64,000 nucleotides of DNA. It comes from Paramoeba atlantica. Taxonomy: Eukaryota > Discosea. The stretch spans positions 558,001-622,000 of the forward strand of contig CDRNVI010000040.1 of the NCBI GenBank assembly GCA_977017575.1. Direction: 5' to 3'. Of this stretch, positions 1 to 10,607 are shown one piece after another. Below the pieces are notes generated by a model that made no database searches, was not told the DNA's origin, and saw only the letters and a program-made list of their open reading frames with translations. Numbering within the stretch: the first letter of the stretch is position 1; every line of letters starts with the position of its first letter. The position numbers and the translations under genes were made by a program.

Positions 1-1
1 C

Positions 2-3000
2 CACAGAGTTGAAGTGGAAAATTGTGAACTAGTGATCAACCCTATCACCTGGCACCGTCTCATGAACTTGCCGGGCCGAATACTAAACCGAAAATTGGTC
101 TCCTCACAACTCACTCTTGTGAATCATACTAGAGATATCTTTTCTATTGAGCTAGATAGCGCGGAAAAGCGTTGCGAGTCCTTTACTCTGGAAGCTGCTC
201 AGTTAGTAAACACAACTCTTAGCTCCTCTAGCGATCGAATTTATTTTGCTGTTGAGGGGTCCAAAGATCAGAAACAAGTTATACACGTGCGTCAAAATGG
301 TTATCAGCTGTACTTCCCGTTTCTCTGCTACATCACGTGGAGTTTAGATCAAATTATGATCCGTTTCATGCATATTTATCTTTATTACTTTCCAATAGAC
401 GATGCCAAGAAACGCTATAATTCGCTCCATGAACTTGCAGGGCAGAAACCTGCACTCATCAAATGTGAGAATCGCTCTAGTCATTCACTAGTCCTTAACA
501 AAACGGTTATTCTTGTCCCATCGAATTCTTTTATTACAATACCTCACCAACTAGACAATCAGATTCAACCTTCTCTGCTTCATACGGGAGGTTCCTCAAC
601 TACCGAAAATGCTTTATGCGAGTCAAAAAGTGTGATTTTTTGCAATAATCTAATAAAAAAGAATGGGAGCGCCACCCTTCGCTTTCACAGGGAAAACACG
701 AGTGATGTGTTCCTTCTTGCAAATTGGGAGACCAATCGTCATGAGGAGTGCTTCGTTATTTCCCATCTTATTTTCTATGACCCCATTTACATTGTGAATA
801 GCCTTCCTGTACCATTACGATTGAGCTTGTTGTCACTACAACCGGCTCTTACTTTCATTTCCGAGGAAGGACTTATTGCTTCACATTGCGATGACTCGTG
901 GGAGAACAAGAACACAGTAGAGATTGTCGTGGAAAGTGGAAAAAAATATAGAATTGATGAAATTCATCCTTCTCAGGAATTGAAGTTACATCTAAAAGTT
1001 GAACAAGTCGAACTTTACGAATTACGCACTCAATGTGCGACAACCCAACTCACCTTGCCGTGCACGAGTTCACAAGCATGCCCTCCTGTTTGTCTGAAAT
1101 TAAAGGATGAAGTAAATGCAAATTGCGGTTATAGGGAACTCTTATTTAGCGCTGATTTCGCTATTCTAAATCATACGAATCTTCCTCTCCAAGTAAGGTT
1201 CCGAACGCACGCTTCGTCATCAAAACATGTGTATATTCTTCATGCACTTTCAACTTGTCCGCAAATATCCGGAATGCGGTATCATGATGATTTACAATGT
1301 TGTGCGTCCATTTTAAATTCCAAAGTTTCCTCATCTTGGTTTCACGTGCAGTCTATGGTGGTCCCAAAAGTAGTTGCTCTTTCGAGTGCTCAGAAGAATT
1401 CAGTTCATGTGACGTGCAGTTTGGAAACCGTCTCAAATTCTCAGACTCGTATTTTGCACATCAGTGCCCCACGCGTTGTGCGTAACTACACTGATTCCGA
1501 TATGACTTTCACCTACACGATGAAGGGGGCAGTAACGGAGAAACGCATTAAGTTTTTCTCTAAGGCGAGCACTCCAGTTTACCACAACTTCGGTGAAAAT
1601 TGTAAAATTAAGTGTAGTTGCGCTTCCTTCAGTGAAGGTCGCGCTTTTTCTTTGGAAGATCAGCATCGAATTTCACGGACCTTGTGCAAAACTCCTTTCT
1701 TTACTCGAACAAATGAAATATTTGGAACAGAAGTTATCAACATTTTACCAATTACGCATTGGAAGACGCTTTGGCTAGTAAACTGGACTAATCAGTCTTT
1801 TAAACTTGGCCATATTTTGCAAGAAACTGTTCTTGGACACGCGTTTTGCTCGGAGACTCTTTCTGTCGGAGAGCAAAGGGTTACCCGTATCGAAATATGT
1901 GATAACATTGCATCATTGGTACTTCATTCTTCTTGCTCCTTGGAGATTCCATTGGAGAAGCCTTTTGCACGAGAATGGGGGTCAGTATCTTCTTTCGAAA
2001 GCTGCAATGGTGAAAACAATGCGCATTATGTATCCTATCGACTACTTCAAGAAAATGGGGTCTTCGTACTCTTTCTTCGAGAAAACGAAGAGAACGCGCA
2101 CATTACAGAAGAAAAAAGTTATGTAAAGTGCGAGTACTTGATCAAAAGTGGTTCAGTATCACTAATAGATCCACGACTCCTTCGTGAGCATGCTCTCATT
2201 TATCTAAAAAATATGTTTCATGGTATTTCCTGGTTTAACAGGCGTTCACACGGGATATTACATATAGGTAACATCCTTATCGAAAACCATTTACAAGTAA
2301 AACCTGCTTTTGATCTTATTTTGTGCACATCGAATCAAAGCAAAGCGCCATTTCTTGTTGTCTTCTGGGAAGACGGATCTTGGTTGCAATGGCAAGATAC
2401 TATGACTTTTCGTAAGATTCATATGTGCTTCTCTCCTTTTGCCTTGAGATTAACGGATTATTGGGTCTACGCAATGAGCAGCTATCTGTTACAGCTAATT
2501 CGTGGGGATTCAATTAGCTCTCTATCAACATTATATGAATCGTCGTTTGAAGTGTCCTTTGCTAAGTTGCACAACGTTCTACACTCAGTGGAAAATACAG
2601 AGTGTGATGACTGTTTCTTTTGCTTGCCTAGTCGTTTAGCATGCGAGGAGTTTCGTATCGGGAATGTGAGCGTGTTGTTTTCCTTTCAATATGAAAAGTA
2701 TGATGTAAAAGAAACAGAACGCTTTCCTTTTATGATTAGCATTCCACCTCTGAAAGAGTTGCAACTTCGCATCGAAGGTATTGAACTAAGAGGTCTTTCT
2801 GACTATCACAAACGGCTTGCTCAACGCTTGATTTTCGCATATTCAAATGCGGTTCAAGGTAATCTTGGTGCTGCGGTTTACCATTACATGAAAAACATAC
2901 CCGTCTTTGGCGTACCCTTACAGATTTTTTCTGCTATTTCTGACGCCGCAGCCTCGACAATTCAAGAACCCATTGCAACTCCTTCTCATTTAGTAGAATT

Positions 3001-3700
3001 AACTGGCTCCATCTCAGGTGGTTTACTTCAAAGTGTATCCGACTTAAGCAGGGCACTGGCTGCTGGTCTTGAAATTCCTTCTCCGACGATAAGATCAGGG
3101 GCACACTCTCCCTCTATTTCACGGAACAATGATTCAGTCTTACCCGGAGAACATTTGCTTCGAGGAATGGTGCATGGTGTAAGCGATGCCGTGCGCAAAC
3201 CTTCACTTTCATCTCTCATTGGAGTTGTCACCAAGCCCGTTGGCGGTCTCTTTCAGGAAGTTTCCACCATAACGGGATCCCTTGCGAGTTCACTCCGCAT
3301 GGAACTCAAATCTTCTCGTTACTCAAGACAACGCGGTCAGCGACCTTTCTCATCATCGGGAACCGTTCTACCTTTGTCTACAGCAATAAGCATCATTGAA
3401 AACCAAAGATTTTATCCTTCAATTGGGTGGAGTTCGGAACTCCTTCCTGGGGATCCGCCGAACTGGGCTCTTCCTTCGGGATCATCATCAAGCAGAGAGT
3501 CTTTAGAAAACTTATTTCGGAAGGAAGGACGCATTTTAGGCTCGTGGCTGATCCAGGGTTCTGATAACTGCCGAATGTGGTGGTATGCTAGAGATTTTGC
3601 AGAAGAATCTCATCCCATAAGGACATCGAGAGACCACACGAGGTATAGAATTTGGTATTCACTTGAAGTTGACAAATCAAAAAATTGTGTATCGAGTTGA
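2..3700 (+). CDS. VPS13: VPS13-like bridge lipid-transfer protein, C-terminal part (5' end outside window)
   Basis: The frame is open to the left edge, so this is the last 1232 residues of a longer protein; the first in-frame codons are not a start. The C-terminal third looks like the VPS13 family: a region around YHKRLAQRLIFAYSNAVQGN, then NIPVFGVPLQIFSAISDAA, then SLIGVVTKPVGGLFQEVS, the glycine-rich helical tail after the SHR-BD/VAB region. Earlier segments such as PIYIVNSLPVPLRLSL and ISAPRVVRNYTDSDMTFTY resemble SHR-BD beta repeats. VPS13 proteins are rod-like channels that move glycerolipids between membranes at contact sites. The start, the chorein domain and most of the channel lie upstream. 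A short gap separates it from the CDK gene. The family call is by pattern recognition only. Confidence 0.72.
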   Translation, partial: HRVEVENCELVINPITWHRLMNLPGRILNRKLVSSQLTLVNHTRDIFSIELDSAEKRCESFTLEAAQLVNTTLSSSSDRIYFAVEGSKDQKQVIHVRQNGYQLYFPFLCYITWSLDQIMIRFMHIYLYYFPIDDAKKRYNSLHELAGQKPALIKCENRSSHSLVLNKTVILVPSNSFITIPHQLDNQIQPSLLHTGGSSTTENALCESKSVIFCNNLIKKNGSATLRFHRENTSDVFLLANWETNRHEECFVISHLIFYDPIYIVNSLPVPLRLSLLSLQPALTFISEEGLIASHCDDSWENKNTVEIVVESGKKYRIDEIHPSQELKLHLKVEQVELYELRTQCATTQLTLPCTSSQACPPVCLKLKDEVNANCGYRELLFSADFAILNHTNLPLQVRFRTHASSSKHVYILHALSTCPQISGMRYHDDLQCCASILNSKVSSSWFHVQSMVVPKVVALSSAQKNSVHVTCSLETVSNSQTRILHISAPRVVRNYTDSDMTFTYTMKGAVTEKRIKFFSKASTPVYHNFGENCKIKCSCASFSEGRAFSLEDQHRISRTLCKTPFFTRTNEIFGTEVINILPITHWKTLWLVNWTNQSFKLGHILQETVLGHAFCSETLSVGEQRVTRIEICDNIASLVLHSSCSLEIPLEKPFAREWGSVSSFESCNGENNAHYVSYRLLQENGVFVLFLRENEENAHITEEKSYVKCEYLIKSGSVSLIDPRLLREHALIYLKNMFHGISWFNRRSHGILHIGNILIENHLQVKPAFDLILCTSNQSKAPFLVVFWEDGSWLQWQDTMTFRKIHMCFSPFALRLTDYWVYAMSSYLLQLIRGDSISSLSTLYESSFEVSFAKLHNVLHSVENTECDDCFFCLPSRLACEEFRIGNVSVLFSFQYEKYDVKETERFPFMISIPPLKELQLRIEGIELRGLSDYHKRLAQRLIFAYSNAVQGNLGAAVYHYMKNIPVFGVPLQIFSAISDAAASTIQEPIATPSHLVELTGSISGGLLQSVSDLSRALAAGLEIPSPTIRSGAHSPSISRNNDSVLPGEHLLRGMVHGVSDAVRKPSLSSLIGVVTKPVGGLFQEVSTITGSLASSLRMELKSSRYSRQRGQRPFSSSGTVLPLSTAISIIENQRFYPSIGWSSELLPGDPPNWALPSGSSSSRESLENLFRKEGRILGSWLIQGSDNCRMWWYARDFAEESHPIRTSRDHTRYRIWYSLEVDKSKNCVSS

Positions 3701-3981
3701 ATTATCGTAATAATCTTGCACTTTTGAAAGGGGTACATATCGTTTCCCACGCATGAACTGCATGGCGCAGGTTTTCTCGAATAGAAATATCACCGGGTTC
3801 GGAACGATTATACCGAAAAATGGGGGTAAACAAATTATTTTTAAGTTGAACAAAAATTCAGTATCTGTAAGTGGGAAAACACAACTGTCATTGCCTATTC
3901 ATTTTCACAAGGTTACCCATCATCTTATTAGTTCTTAATTCCCTCTTAAAGTTTTACTTACATGTCGAGAAATTTTTACTG

Positions 3982-4914
3982 ATGTCTGCACAAGGAAGAT
4001 ACGAAAAACTAGATAGACTTGGGGAAGGAACCTATGGAGTGGTATACAAGGCGCGTGATAAAGTAACTGGTGAAGTGGTTGCTTTGAAACGAATGAATAT
4101 CACAGAGCACGAAGATGGAATACCCGCTACAGCAATTCGTGAGGTTTGCATTCTAAAAAATATAAAACATCGCAACGTAATACGACTTTCGAACGTTTTG
4201 TTTCGTCTTCCAAAACTTACTCTTGTTTTCAACTACTGCGAGTACGATTTAAAGAAATATATGGATGCAGTAGCAAGACCTTTATACCCTGACACCGAGA
4301 TAAAGGTGTTCCTTTTTCAAATATTAGAAGGATTGCGTTATCTCCACTCGAAGAGCATTGTGCATCGTGATTTGAAGCCACAGAATATATTAATTGATGG
4401 AGATAAAAAGCTTCAGCTTGCAGACTTTGGATTAGCACGCGTAGAAGGAATCCCTACTAAAAAATATAGTCACGAAGCTGTAACTTTATGGTATCGGCCA
4501 CCTGATGTTATTCTGGGCTCTTCAAACTATGGTTTTCCAGTAGATATGTGGAGTGTCGGATGTATATTTGCGGAAATGATACAAGGAAAGCCTTTTTGTC
4601 CAGGAAAGACGGAATCCGAGCAACTAAAATTAATTATCCGTCATCTAGGGTCTCCTACTGTTCATTCTTGGCCCTCTTTACATAAGTATCCTGGTACAAA
4701 AGATATGATCGACACAATAAAGTCTACACACGCGCGAGAATCAAGCTTGTTTCGAAGCACCGCTTTTCGTTCTGTTGGAATTTACGGCAGTAATCTACTC
4801 CGAGAGATGCTTCGATATGAACCTACGCATAGAATCACAGTTGAAAATGCGCTCTCACACCCTTACTTTAGCAATATACACTCAATATTTACAAAGTCAA
4901 AATCAGGAAAGTAG
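3982..4914 (+). CDS. cyclin-dependent kinase (PATAIRE-type, PCTAIRE/Pho85-like activation loop)
   Basis: A 310-residue protein, normal CDK size, starting MSAQGRYEKL; a longer reading from GTG at 3871 adds an unconserved leader and is rejected. Visible motifs: glycine loop GEGTYGVV (14-21, with the T-Y pair of inhibitory sites), catalytic K of VALKR, the cyclin-contact helix PATAIRE (48-54) in place of PSTAIRE, HRDLKPQN (128-135), DFGLAR (148-153) and WYRPPDV (170-176). The residue equivalent to the activating T160/T161 is Ser163 (YSHEAV), and APE is PPD, as in PCTAIRE/CDK14-18 kinases and some kinetoplastid CRKs. Expected role: cyclin-dependent phosphorylation in cell-cycle or morphology control. 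It is a complete kinase; the subclass is inferred. Confidence 0.93.
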   Translation: MSAQGRYEKLDRLGEGTYGVVYKARDKVTGEVVALKRMNITEHEDGIPATAIREVCILKNIKHRNVIRLSNVLFRLPKLTLVFNYCEYDLKKYMDAVARPLYPDTEIKVFLFQILEGLRYLHSKSIVHRDLKPQNILIDGDKKLQLADFGLARVEGIPTKKYSHEAVTLWYRPPDVILGSSNYGFPVDMWSVGCIFAEMIQGKPFCPGKTESEQLKLIIRHLGSPTVHSWPSLHKYPGTKDMIDTIKSTHARESSLFRSTAFRSVGIYGSNLLREMLRYEPTHRITVENALSHPYFSNIHSIFTKSKSGK

Positions 4915-5325
4915 GCCTCGTACTCTTTGATTTCGTTGATCCGAGACTTTTTTGGTCCCTAATTTGGCCGCTTAAGGATAGCATCCTATGATTCCTGTTT
5001 AATTACCTCAGTTTAGCTGCAGTAGTATGTGTAATAATAAGCTACAGTAGTATGGTCTTGGTATGAGTACTTGACAAGTACTAATAGTCCACAAGTCTTG
5101 TGGACTGTGGGTCAATTAAATGAAATCAACGAAGCATGATCCTACTAGTACTGTATTTTCACACGACTTGTAACTTTTTAAAGAAGTCTACATATTGGTA
5201 TCAATATCTACGTATCAATGTTGGTCTTTTTACATGGAGTGTGATCAAAAAAGTAGCAACTTATAGGCATAATACGCGTACGTGCTAATTAAATAACTTG
5301 ATATTGACTACTGTTCCTACCAACC
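4915..5325. other. intergenic spacer with two adjacent small palindromes
   Basis: No gene seen. It carries two near-copies of AGCTRCAGTAGTATG (about 5015-5055) and two back-to-back short palindromes at 5067-5083 and 5086-5106 (AGTCCACAAG/CTTGTGGACT). These could form hairpins in RNA or mark a 3' end; no function can be assigned. Confidence 0.5.
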
Positions 5326-8300
5326 ATGTTGTTTCGCTCTTATTTTCGTTGCTGTACAGTCTACACCCTTTCAAGGCGAATCCTTGAGCACGATTTAACA
5401 AGGCTTTTTTGTGGATCTTTTTCTTCTAATCCTCCCGAAACAGGTGACTTTCCAAAAAAGGAAATAGCCCTATCCCTGTCAAATGGGCCATGTGTCGATT
5501 CTTCTGCGTCAAATGGATCAGTTACAACTTTTGCAGAGGAATTTTCCGAGAAAAATGAAACTTATTGCCGTCTGGTCGCTAACCTCCGTAACCCTATTGT
5601 CCACCCAACTACATTCACACTCCTTCAAAACGCCAATACTAAGAATACTTGTGCCCACACTAAAGATGGAACTGCAAGAAATACTCTTGAATTACACATG
5701 AATCGTTTAAGCTTCGCTTCTCAATTTTTTGTTAAAGATGAGCTTGGAAAATCACACGCTTCTTCAATAGAGAAGAGCAATGAAAATGAACTGCATGAGG
5801 ATTCCAAAGTGCTTTGTTTGGCAGTGATCCGTTTTCCGCCCCTCACAAAATCAGGAAAGCAAAACATTGACGAGCTCCATGCTATTGCTTACACGATAGC
5901 CCTAAGAATCTTTTTTCCCGAGAGGTACGAAACTGCTGTATTGGAACATCCCGAGGTCGCGGATCTCAACATATGGGATCCCTTCTTACATGGTATACAT
6001 CTTTTTAGCAAAGGATATTTCTACACACTACAAAGCCTTGTTCGAATGTTACAGCCTCAGGTTGTAGAAGAAATAATTCCTCCGAGGAATGGCAAAGGAA
6101 AGTTTAGCATTATTATTCCGCCTCATCCAGCGTTCTGCACAGAAAATTCCTGTCCTTTATTTTCAGGCGTAGAACTATATGCCCAAGTCTTAAAACTTGC
6201 TGATACCCAAGCATATGTTGCATGGAAACATTTCTTAAGCGCGGCTCAGGACTTAACTCTATCTCCCTCGCTAAATGCCGTAGCAGTTGTTACTTTAGCT
6301 GCACGAAAATTTTTTAATGCGGAAATATTGATTGTCAGCACGGGTTCGCAACGAGAACAAGTCTGTACGCTTTACTTGGGTACTGATATGACAGGCGTTC
6401 AGATAGAAATTGGTAAGTGCACATCAACTACAAAAAAAGATGCAATCAAGCTTGCATCACTTGGTGCTTTACAAAGCTATTTTCCACTTCTTTATGAACG
6501 AACAAAAAAGCTGAGTTGGTATGTAAACCCTCAGCAGAAGAGCATTACCAAAGATGAAGAGACAAGCCAAGCAACTCCACCCGAGAGGACGCTTTTGCCA
6601 GATCTGGAATTTCTTTTTCGCACTTCAAGCTCAAGAATTGGACTCAGGTGCATTGAACGTACCATTCGACTTTCATTATTAAAATTGCATTGTGTGGAAC
6701 TCTGGAGTGTTATAAACGGCAAGTGCGTTTCGTGCGTTTCACGCTACATCGGAAGAAGCAAAACTATAATGATCTCGGATGGTTGTCTTGCTCTATGTAA
6801 AAAACATTTTCCTGAAGAATACACTAGATTTTTGACAAAAGCAGAGACTTTGAAACAAAGCGCAGCTCTTAAGAAAACTCCAAAAAAAATGATTGGTAAG
6901 GATTTTGATTGGAGTAGTACATCCACACTTAATATTTTTCGAGAAGCAGTATATCGCGCGTCACGTTTGAATGCCAAACCCATCAGTGAGCATGTAGCAT
7001 TTAGTAGAGCTTCAAAAAAATATGAAATCAGACTAGAAACGCCGGATAATCACACACTATATCGTCAAACGAGCTATTTTCATCCCTTGCGTGCATTTTT
7101 GGATGCGTTCAAATATGTTTTGAGTGAAACTGAATTCTGCAAAGAACTAAACGTATTGGGAATACATGCTTTTCACAAAATAAGAGATTACACGAATGCT
7201 CAATTGGATTACACTTTAGAGAGTGCATGTCAGAAGCTCTTAAGGTGTGAATATGGAGTGGCCCTTGACGTTTCTTCACGCAGTAAGGGAGATTCTGTTG
7301 TCGAATGGGAAGCGACGGCATCGATTGCCACCATTCCCGAGTTTGACAGGATGCAAATTAAAATACCTTTAGAGCCTCGAGAAATTACGTACGTAAGTGG
7401 TTACTTAACTAAGCAGGATGCAATACGAGCCGCTTGTACGCAAGTAATAGCAGCATTACTTCCTGAGATTTTTCCAATAGTAGAACCACTTATGGAAGAC
7501 CCCCCCGATATACTACTAACACGACAAGAATGTACCGACGAACATACTCGGAGCATAGAACAAAGCACTTCAGATGAGGGACCCATGCAACAACATTTGC
7601 CAATTGCTCAGAATACAACTCAAATGAGTATTATCCCTCTTCATTCATATTGCTCCTTTGGTTACATGAGGATCGCGGTACGCTTCGCACTGGGATATCT
7701 TCCACGTGAAGAAATAGCATGGGATCCCTCTTGTCAGATGTACACAGTAATACTTCTTGATAGGAAAGGTGAGGTTCTGTCCGAGACGAAATGCATTTCT
7801 AAAATGTACGGTGTCTATCAGGTCTATGACAAACTCCTCAGTGACTCGCGTTCTATGGGCAAATCGCAAGAACTCTACACACGTATACTAGAAGGTCATC
7901 CGTATGATCCCTCGAATCGTTTGCTTCCGGAAGTTTTGCTTGAGTACGGCATGAAGTATCGCTATGGACTTCAGGTGGAATTTGGAACTGCCATAACTAT
8001 AGTCAACCACCAAAATCAGCAATGGACTACATCTTTACAATGCCGCACTTCCCCGGAGCAGGTCTTGTTTCTGTGTTCCGCAACGTGCGCTACTAAATTA
8101 AACAGCATACGCGCTGCAAGTATGCGAGCTATGGAAATTCACATTCCAGAAATTTACGAATTCCATAGTTTACCATTGAACCAGTGGAAAGTGCAACGTA
8201 TACCAGATATAGTGTCTGTTTTTGACACAGAGTATGGAGAAATGGGTCTCCGGGAACGTATGAAGATGTCAACGTCCCAAGAAAATGAAGTAGAAGCTGG

Positions 8301-8706
8301 GCCACATCAGGCATCCAAACGTACAACGCCGGACGTTTCAATGAAAGAAGCTGCTTCGAAATTACTTCCGGACGAAGTGAACAAAACCTCCCTGCAGGAT
8401 CCGTGGGTCGTTGCCTTCAATTGTGTCAAAAACACATTGAAAGCTGAGAAGCAAGCGACAGCACGTATGGAAATTTTGGAGGGCTCCAATCTCAAAGATC
8501 CTGTTGTTGTACGTATCTTGGGTACGCGATTCGATGCTTTAAGCACTGACCAAAATAGTGAAACTGAGTACTGTAGCGTTGCACGCCCTGGAGCTGATTT
8601 TGCTCGTCTACTAGCGTGTCATACATTCTTGCTGCAACAGTTTCCTAAGATCCATGCAGATCTCTTAGCTGCTCATCCTCGAATATTTGATGTGTTGCAG
8701 TTATGA
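5326..8706 (+). CDS. large mitochondrial-type protein with about five degenerate dsRNA-binding-domain-like repeats
   Basis: A 1126-residue protein. The N-terminus (MLFRSYFRCCTVYTLSRR) is Arg-rich, hydrophobic and low in acidic residues, like a mitochondrial presequence. Several segments repeat a beta-beta-beta-alpha pattern ending in a helix such as TTKKDAIKLASLGALQSYFP (near 385), LTKQDAIRAACTQVIAALLP (near 705), NSIRAASMRAMEIHIPEIY (near 935) and ADFARLLACHTFLLQQFP (near 1100); an earlier one ends in YTIALRIFFPERY (near 195). This is how the C-terminal half of a dsRBD reads (G..S.K.A...AA..AL..L). Kinetoplastid mitochondria use many divergent dsRBD proteins in RNA editing, processing and the mitoribosome, so such a role is plausible. 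No specific orthologue is recognised, and the repeat call rests on visual comparison. Confidence 0.72.
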   Translation: MLFRSYFRCCTVYTLSRRILEHDLTRLFCGSFSSNPPETGDFPKKEIALSLSNGPCVDSSASNGSVTTFAEEFSEKNETYCRLVANLRNPIVHPTTFTLLQNANTKNTCAHTKDGTARNTLELHMNRLSFASQFFVKDELGKSHASSIEKSNENELHEDSKVLCLAVIRFPPLTKSGKQNIDELHAIAYTIALRIFFPERYETAVLEHPEVADLNIWDPFLHGIHLFSKGYFYTLQSLVRMLQPQVVEEIIPPRNGKGKFSIIIPPHPAFCTENSCPLFSGVELYAQVLKLADTQAYVAWKHFLSAAQDLTLSPSLNAVAVVTLAARKFFNAEILIVSTGSQREQVCTLYLGTDMTGVQIEIGKCTSTTKKDAIKLASLGALQSYFPLLYERTKKLSWYVNPQQKSITKDEETSQATPPERTLLPDLEFLFRTSSSRIGLRCIERTIRLSLLKLHCVELWSVINGKCVSCVSRYIGRSKTIMISDGCLALCKKHFPEEYTRFLTKAETLKQSAALKKTPKKMIGKDFDWSSTSTLNIFREAVYRASRLNAKPISEHVAFSRASKKYEIRLETPDNHTLYRQTSYFHPLRAFLDAFKYVLSETEFCKELNVLGIHAFHKIRDYTNAQLDYTLESACQKLLRCEYGVALDVSSRSKGDSVVEWEATASIATIPEFDRMQIKIPLEPREITYVSGYLTKQDAIRAACTQVIAALLPEIFPIVEPLMEDPPDILLTRQECTDEHTRSIEQSTSDEGPMQQHLPIAQNTTQMSIIPLHSYCSFGYMRIAVRFALGYLPREEIAWDPSCQMYTVILLDRKGEVLSETKCISKMYGVYQVYDKLLSDSRSMGKSQELYTRILEGHPYDPSNRLLPEVLLEYGMKYRYGLQVEFGTAITIVNHQNQQWTTSLQCRTSPEQVLFLCSATCATKLNSIRAASMRAMEIHIPEIYEFHSLPLNQWKVQRIPDIVSVFDTEYGEMGLRERMKMSTSQENEVEAGPHQASKRTTPDVSMKEAASKLLPDEVNKTSLQDPWVVAFNCVKNTLKAEKQATARMEILEGSNLKDPVVVRILGTRFDALSTDQNSETEYCSVARPGADFARLLACHTFLLQQFPKIHADLLAAHPRIFDVLQL

Positions 8707-9767
8707 TGTGCATATCTAGGCATTTCCTATCCTGGTAATACATCTTTATAGGAAGTTTTTACTTGCCATAGAATTGCCCTACTTTAACCTGTTTAAAATG
8801 CAGGTTATCGTTGTATGGAGGCTGTACACTCTCAATCACATTGGCTGGTATCAAAATAAGAAAAACATGAACAAATTATTATTTATTGTAATTGTCATTA
8901 CTTGCTTTGGATTATCATATCTTTAAATGACATCAAATCTCTCGGAATGAAAACGTATGCATAAAAATAGAAAATGGTGATTTTTACTATGAGTACAAGG
9001 CTGCATAGTAGAATATAGTGTTCTCCTTATTTCCAATTTACGCGTTTTCCACTAAGTATGTAAATAAAATCTGATTGAATTATGACACACATTATAGCAT
9101 TTCTATTCCGTGCAGCCGATAACGTTAGTACAATACGATACACAGACTACCGAGTATGGTTCGGGGAGTTAATGTACCGCTGTAATATGAGCTGAAACGA
9201 AGTTTTAGGAAGGATGCTCCACGAGCGCACTTCTTGTGCGGAGGATGGTCCAAGGAGCTAAAGAAGACGGATTGCAGTCATCTATCCCGAGTCTCTCGAG
9301 GTGGGTGTGGTGCTCGAAATGGTTCGGACGAGCACTCATCCATAAAGCACGTGTTTGCTTAGTGTCTGCCTCAGGCAACCGAGCCGTATAAGGACCCGTT
9401 TTTCTTTTTCTGGATGTCTGAAGGACAAGGCCCAGGGAGTGTACTACGCACAGCAAAGCAGGCCGCATGACGGAAGCTATGTCCTCGAAGTGGATTGTGC
9501 TAAGAAAATCGTCCCTAGAGATGGTATTTACAAACGTGGACTTCGTCGAAGTGATCACTCCTCCTCCAATCCAATCCAATAGACCGACGTAAGTCGGTTA
9601 GAATACTTAACATTGTTCCCTTAAACTTATACTACCTCCAAATTCAGAGTTAATATAAGTTTATGTGCACTACTCCTGAAAACACACATTACGTTTCACT
9701 AATTTGATACATATTTCTCAGGGTACCCTAAACCTACTGGGGGAAAACACTTCCGTCCTGTCAACCC
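8707..9767. other. gene-free spacer, AT-rich
   Basis: No convincing gene. A more GC-balanced patch at about 9200-9580 is open on both strands (124 residues minus, 75 plus) but neither translation shows a recognisable family or homopolymer-free conserved motif. It sits next to LINE-like remnants and may be another degraded mobile-element piece. Confidence 0.4.
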
Positions 9768-10307
9768 CTACTCGGAAGGCTTCCTCTTTCCACCAATTTT
9801 CGCTACTTTCCCCCGGAGTTTCTCTTTTGCCTCAGCTCCGCGCTTGGCTGCTGGCAAAGGTTTCGCCTTTCCCTTTTCTAAGGCTCTATTTTTCATCAGT
9901 TTTTCTAAGGTTTTATCTGCTGGAGATTCCTCGGAGTCTTCAGTTGTTTTCCTCCTTTTCTGCACTGGAGGTCGAGAAAATTTTCGTGCTGTCATGAGTG
10001 CCAATCCGTCCGCCTCCTCATTCCATTTATTTCCACAATGACTTTTGACTTTGCACATACAAACCGAGAAGGAATCATGTTTTAGTTCGCGTAGTTTATT
10101 GTCCAGTTCGTAAAACAAATCTCCATTTGTGACCCCCTTATATCCAACAATACGCCTCTGCTGACGAAGATTATGAAAAAAGTCCCAAAGATAGTAGGAA
10201 TCTGTATCACTCCTCCTAGGAGAGCCCCACCACAACCCGAGATGGGACGATAGATAATGGTGTTTGCCTCCGTGACAACCTCCGTGGCATGGGTGCGAAC
10301 TATGCAT
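9768..10307 (-). mobile_element. RNase H-like domain remnant, probably from a non-LTR retroelement
   Basis: Minus-strand frame of about 179 residues. It reads as the C-terminal half of a type I RNase H fold: DTDSYYLWDFF (a conserved Asp before a helix), GDLFYELDNKLRELK, then CKVKSHCGNKWNEEADGLAL, matching the H.G...NE.AD.LA signature that holds the last catalytic His and Asp. A Lys-rich tail follows. The first catalytic strands are missing. RNase H domains follow reverse transcriptase in L1Tc/ingi-type LINEs, so a LINE remnant is likely; a captured host RNase H is the alternative. It is the main minus-strand coding relic in the window. Confidence 0.6.
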
Positions 10308-10420
10308 TTCTATCAAGGGCTCCTACGCATGACAAAAAAGGGAAGCGCGCACTGTCGCACGAGTGAACACCCCCAAAAAGAGAATATAATATGCATGATC
10401 TTTTGTCAATTTTTCTTTTT

Positions 10421-10516
10421 TAGTCGTTTCGTTAAACACGGAGGTAGTTTTCAACGCCAAGCGCGCAGCTGTGGTGCCTTCTAAGTTGAAAACAACCACC
10501 TCGTTTAACGTAGCGA
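10421..10516. repeat. palindromic hairpin repeat, copy 1
   Basis: Arms TTCGTTAAACACGGAGGTAG and its near complement around CAACCACCTCGTTTAACG, separated by a GC-rich loop with GCGCGC. First of seven copies in the window, preceded by a T-rich tract ending in AG. The right arm is diverged at its outer end. Confidence 0.85.
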
Positions 10517-10607
10517 TGGAAATTAATAAATATTATTGCAAAAATTATTGTTGCAGCTATGCGCACCATTCACGTCCTGGAAAAAGGTCCTGCAGAGTAC
10601 ATAATTT

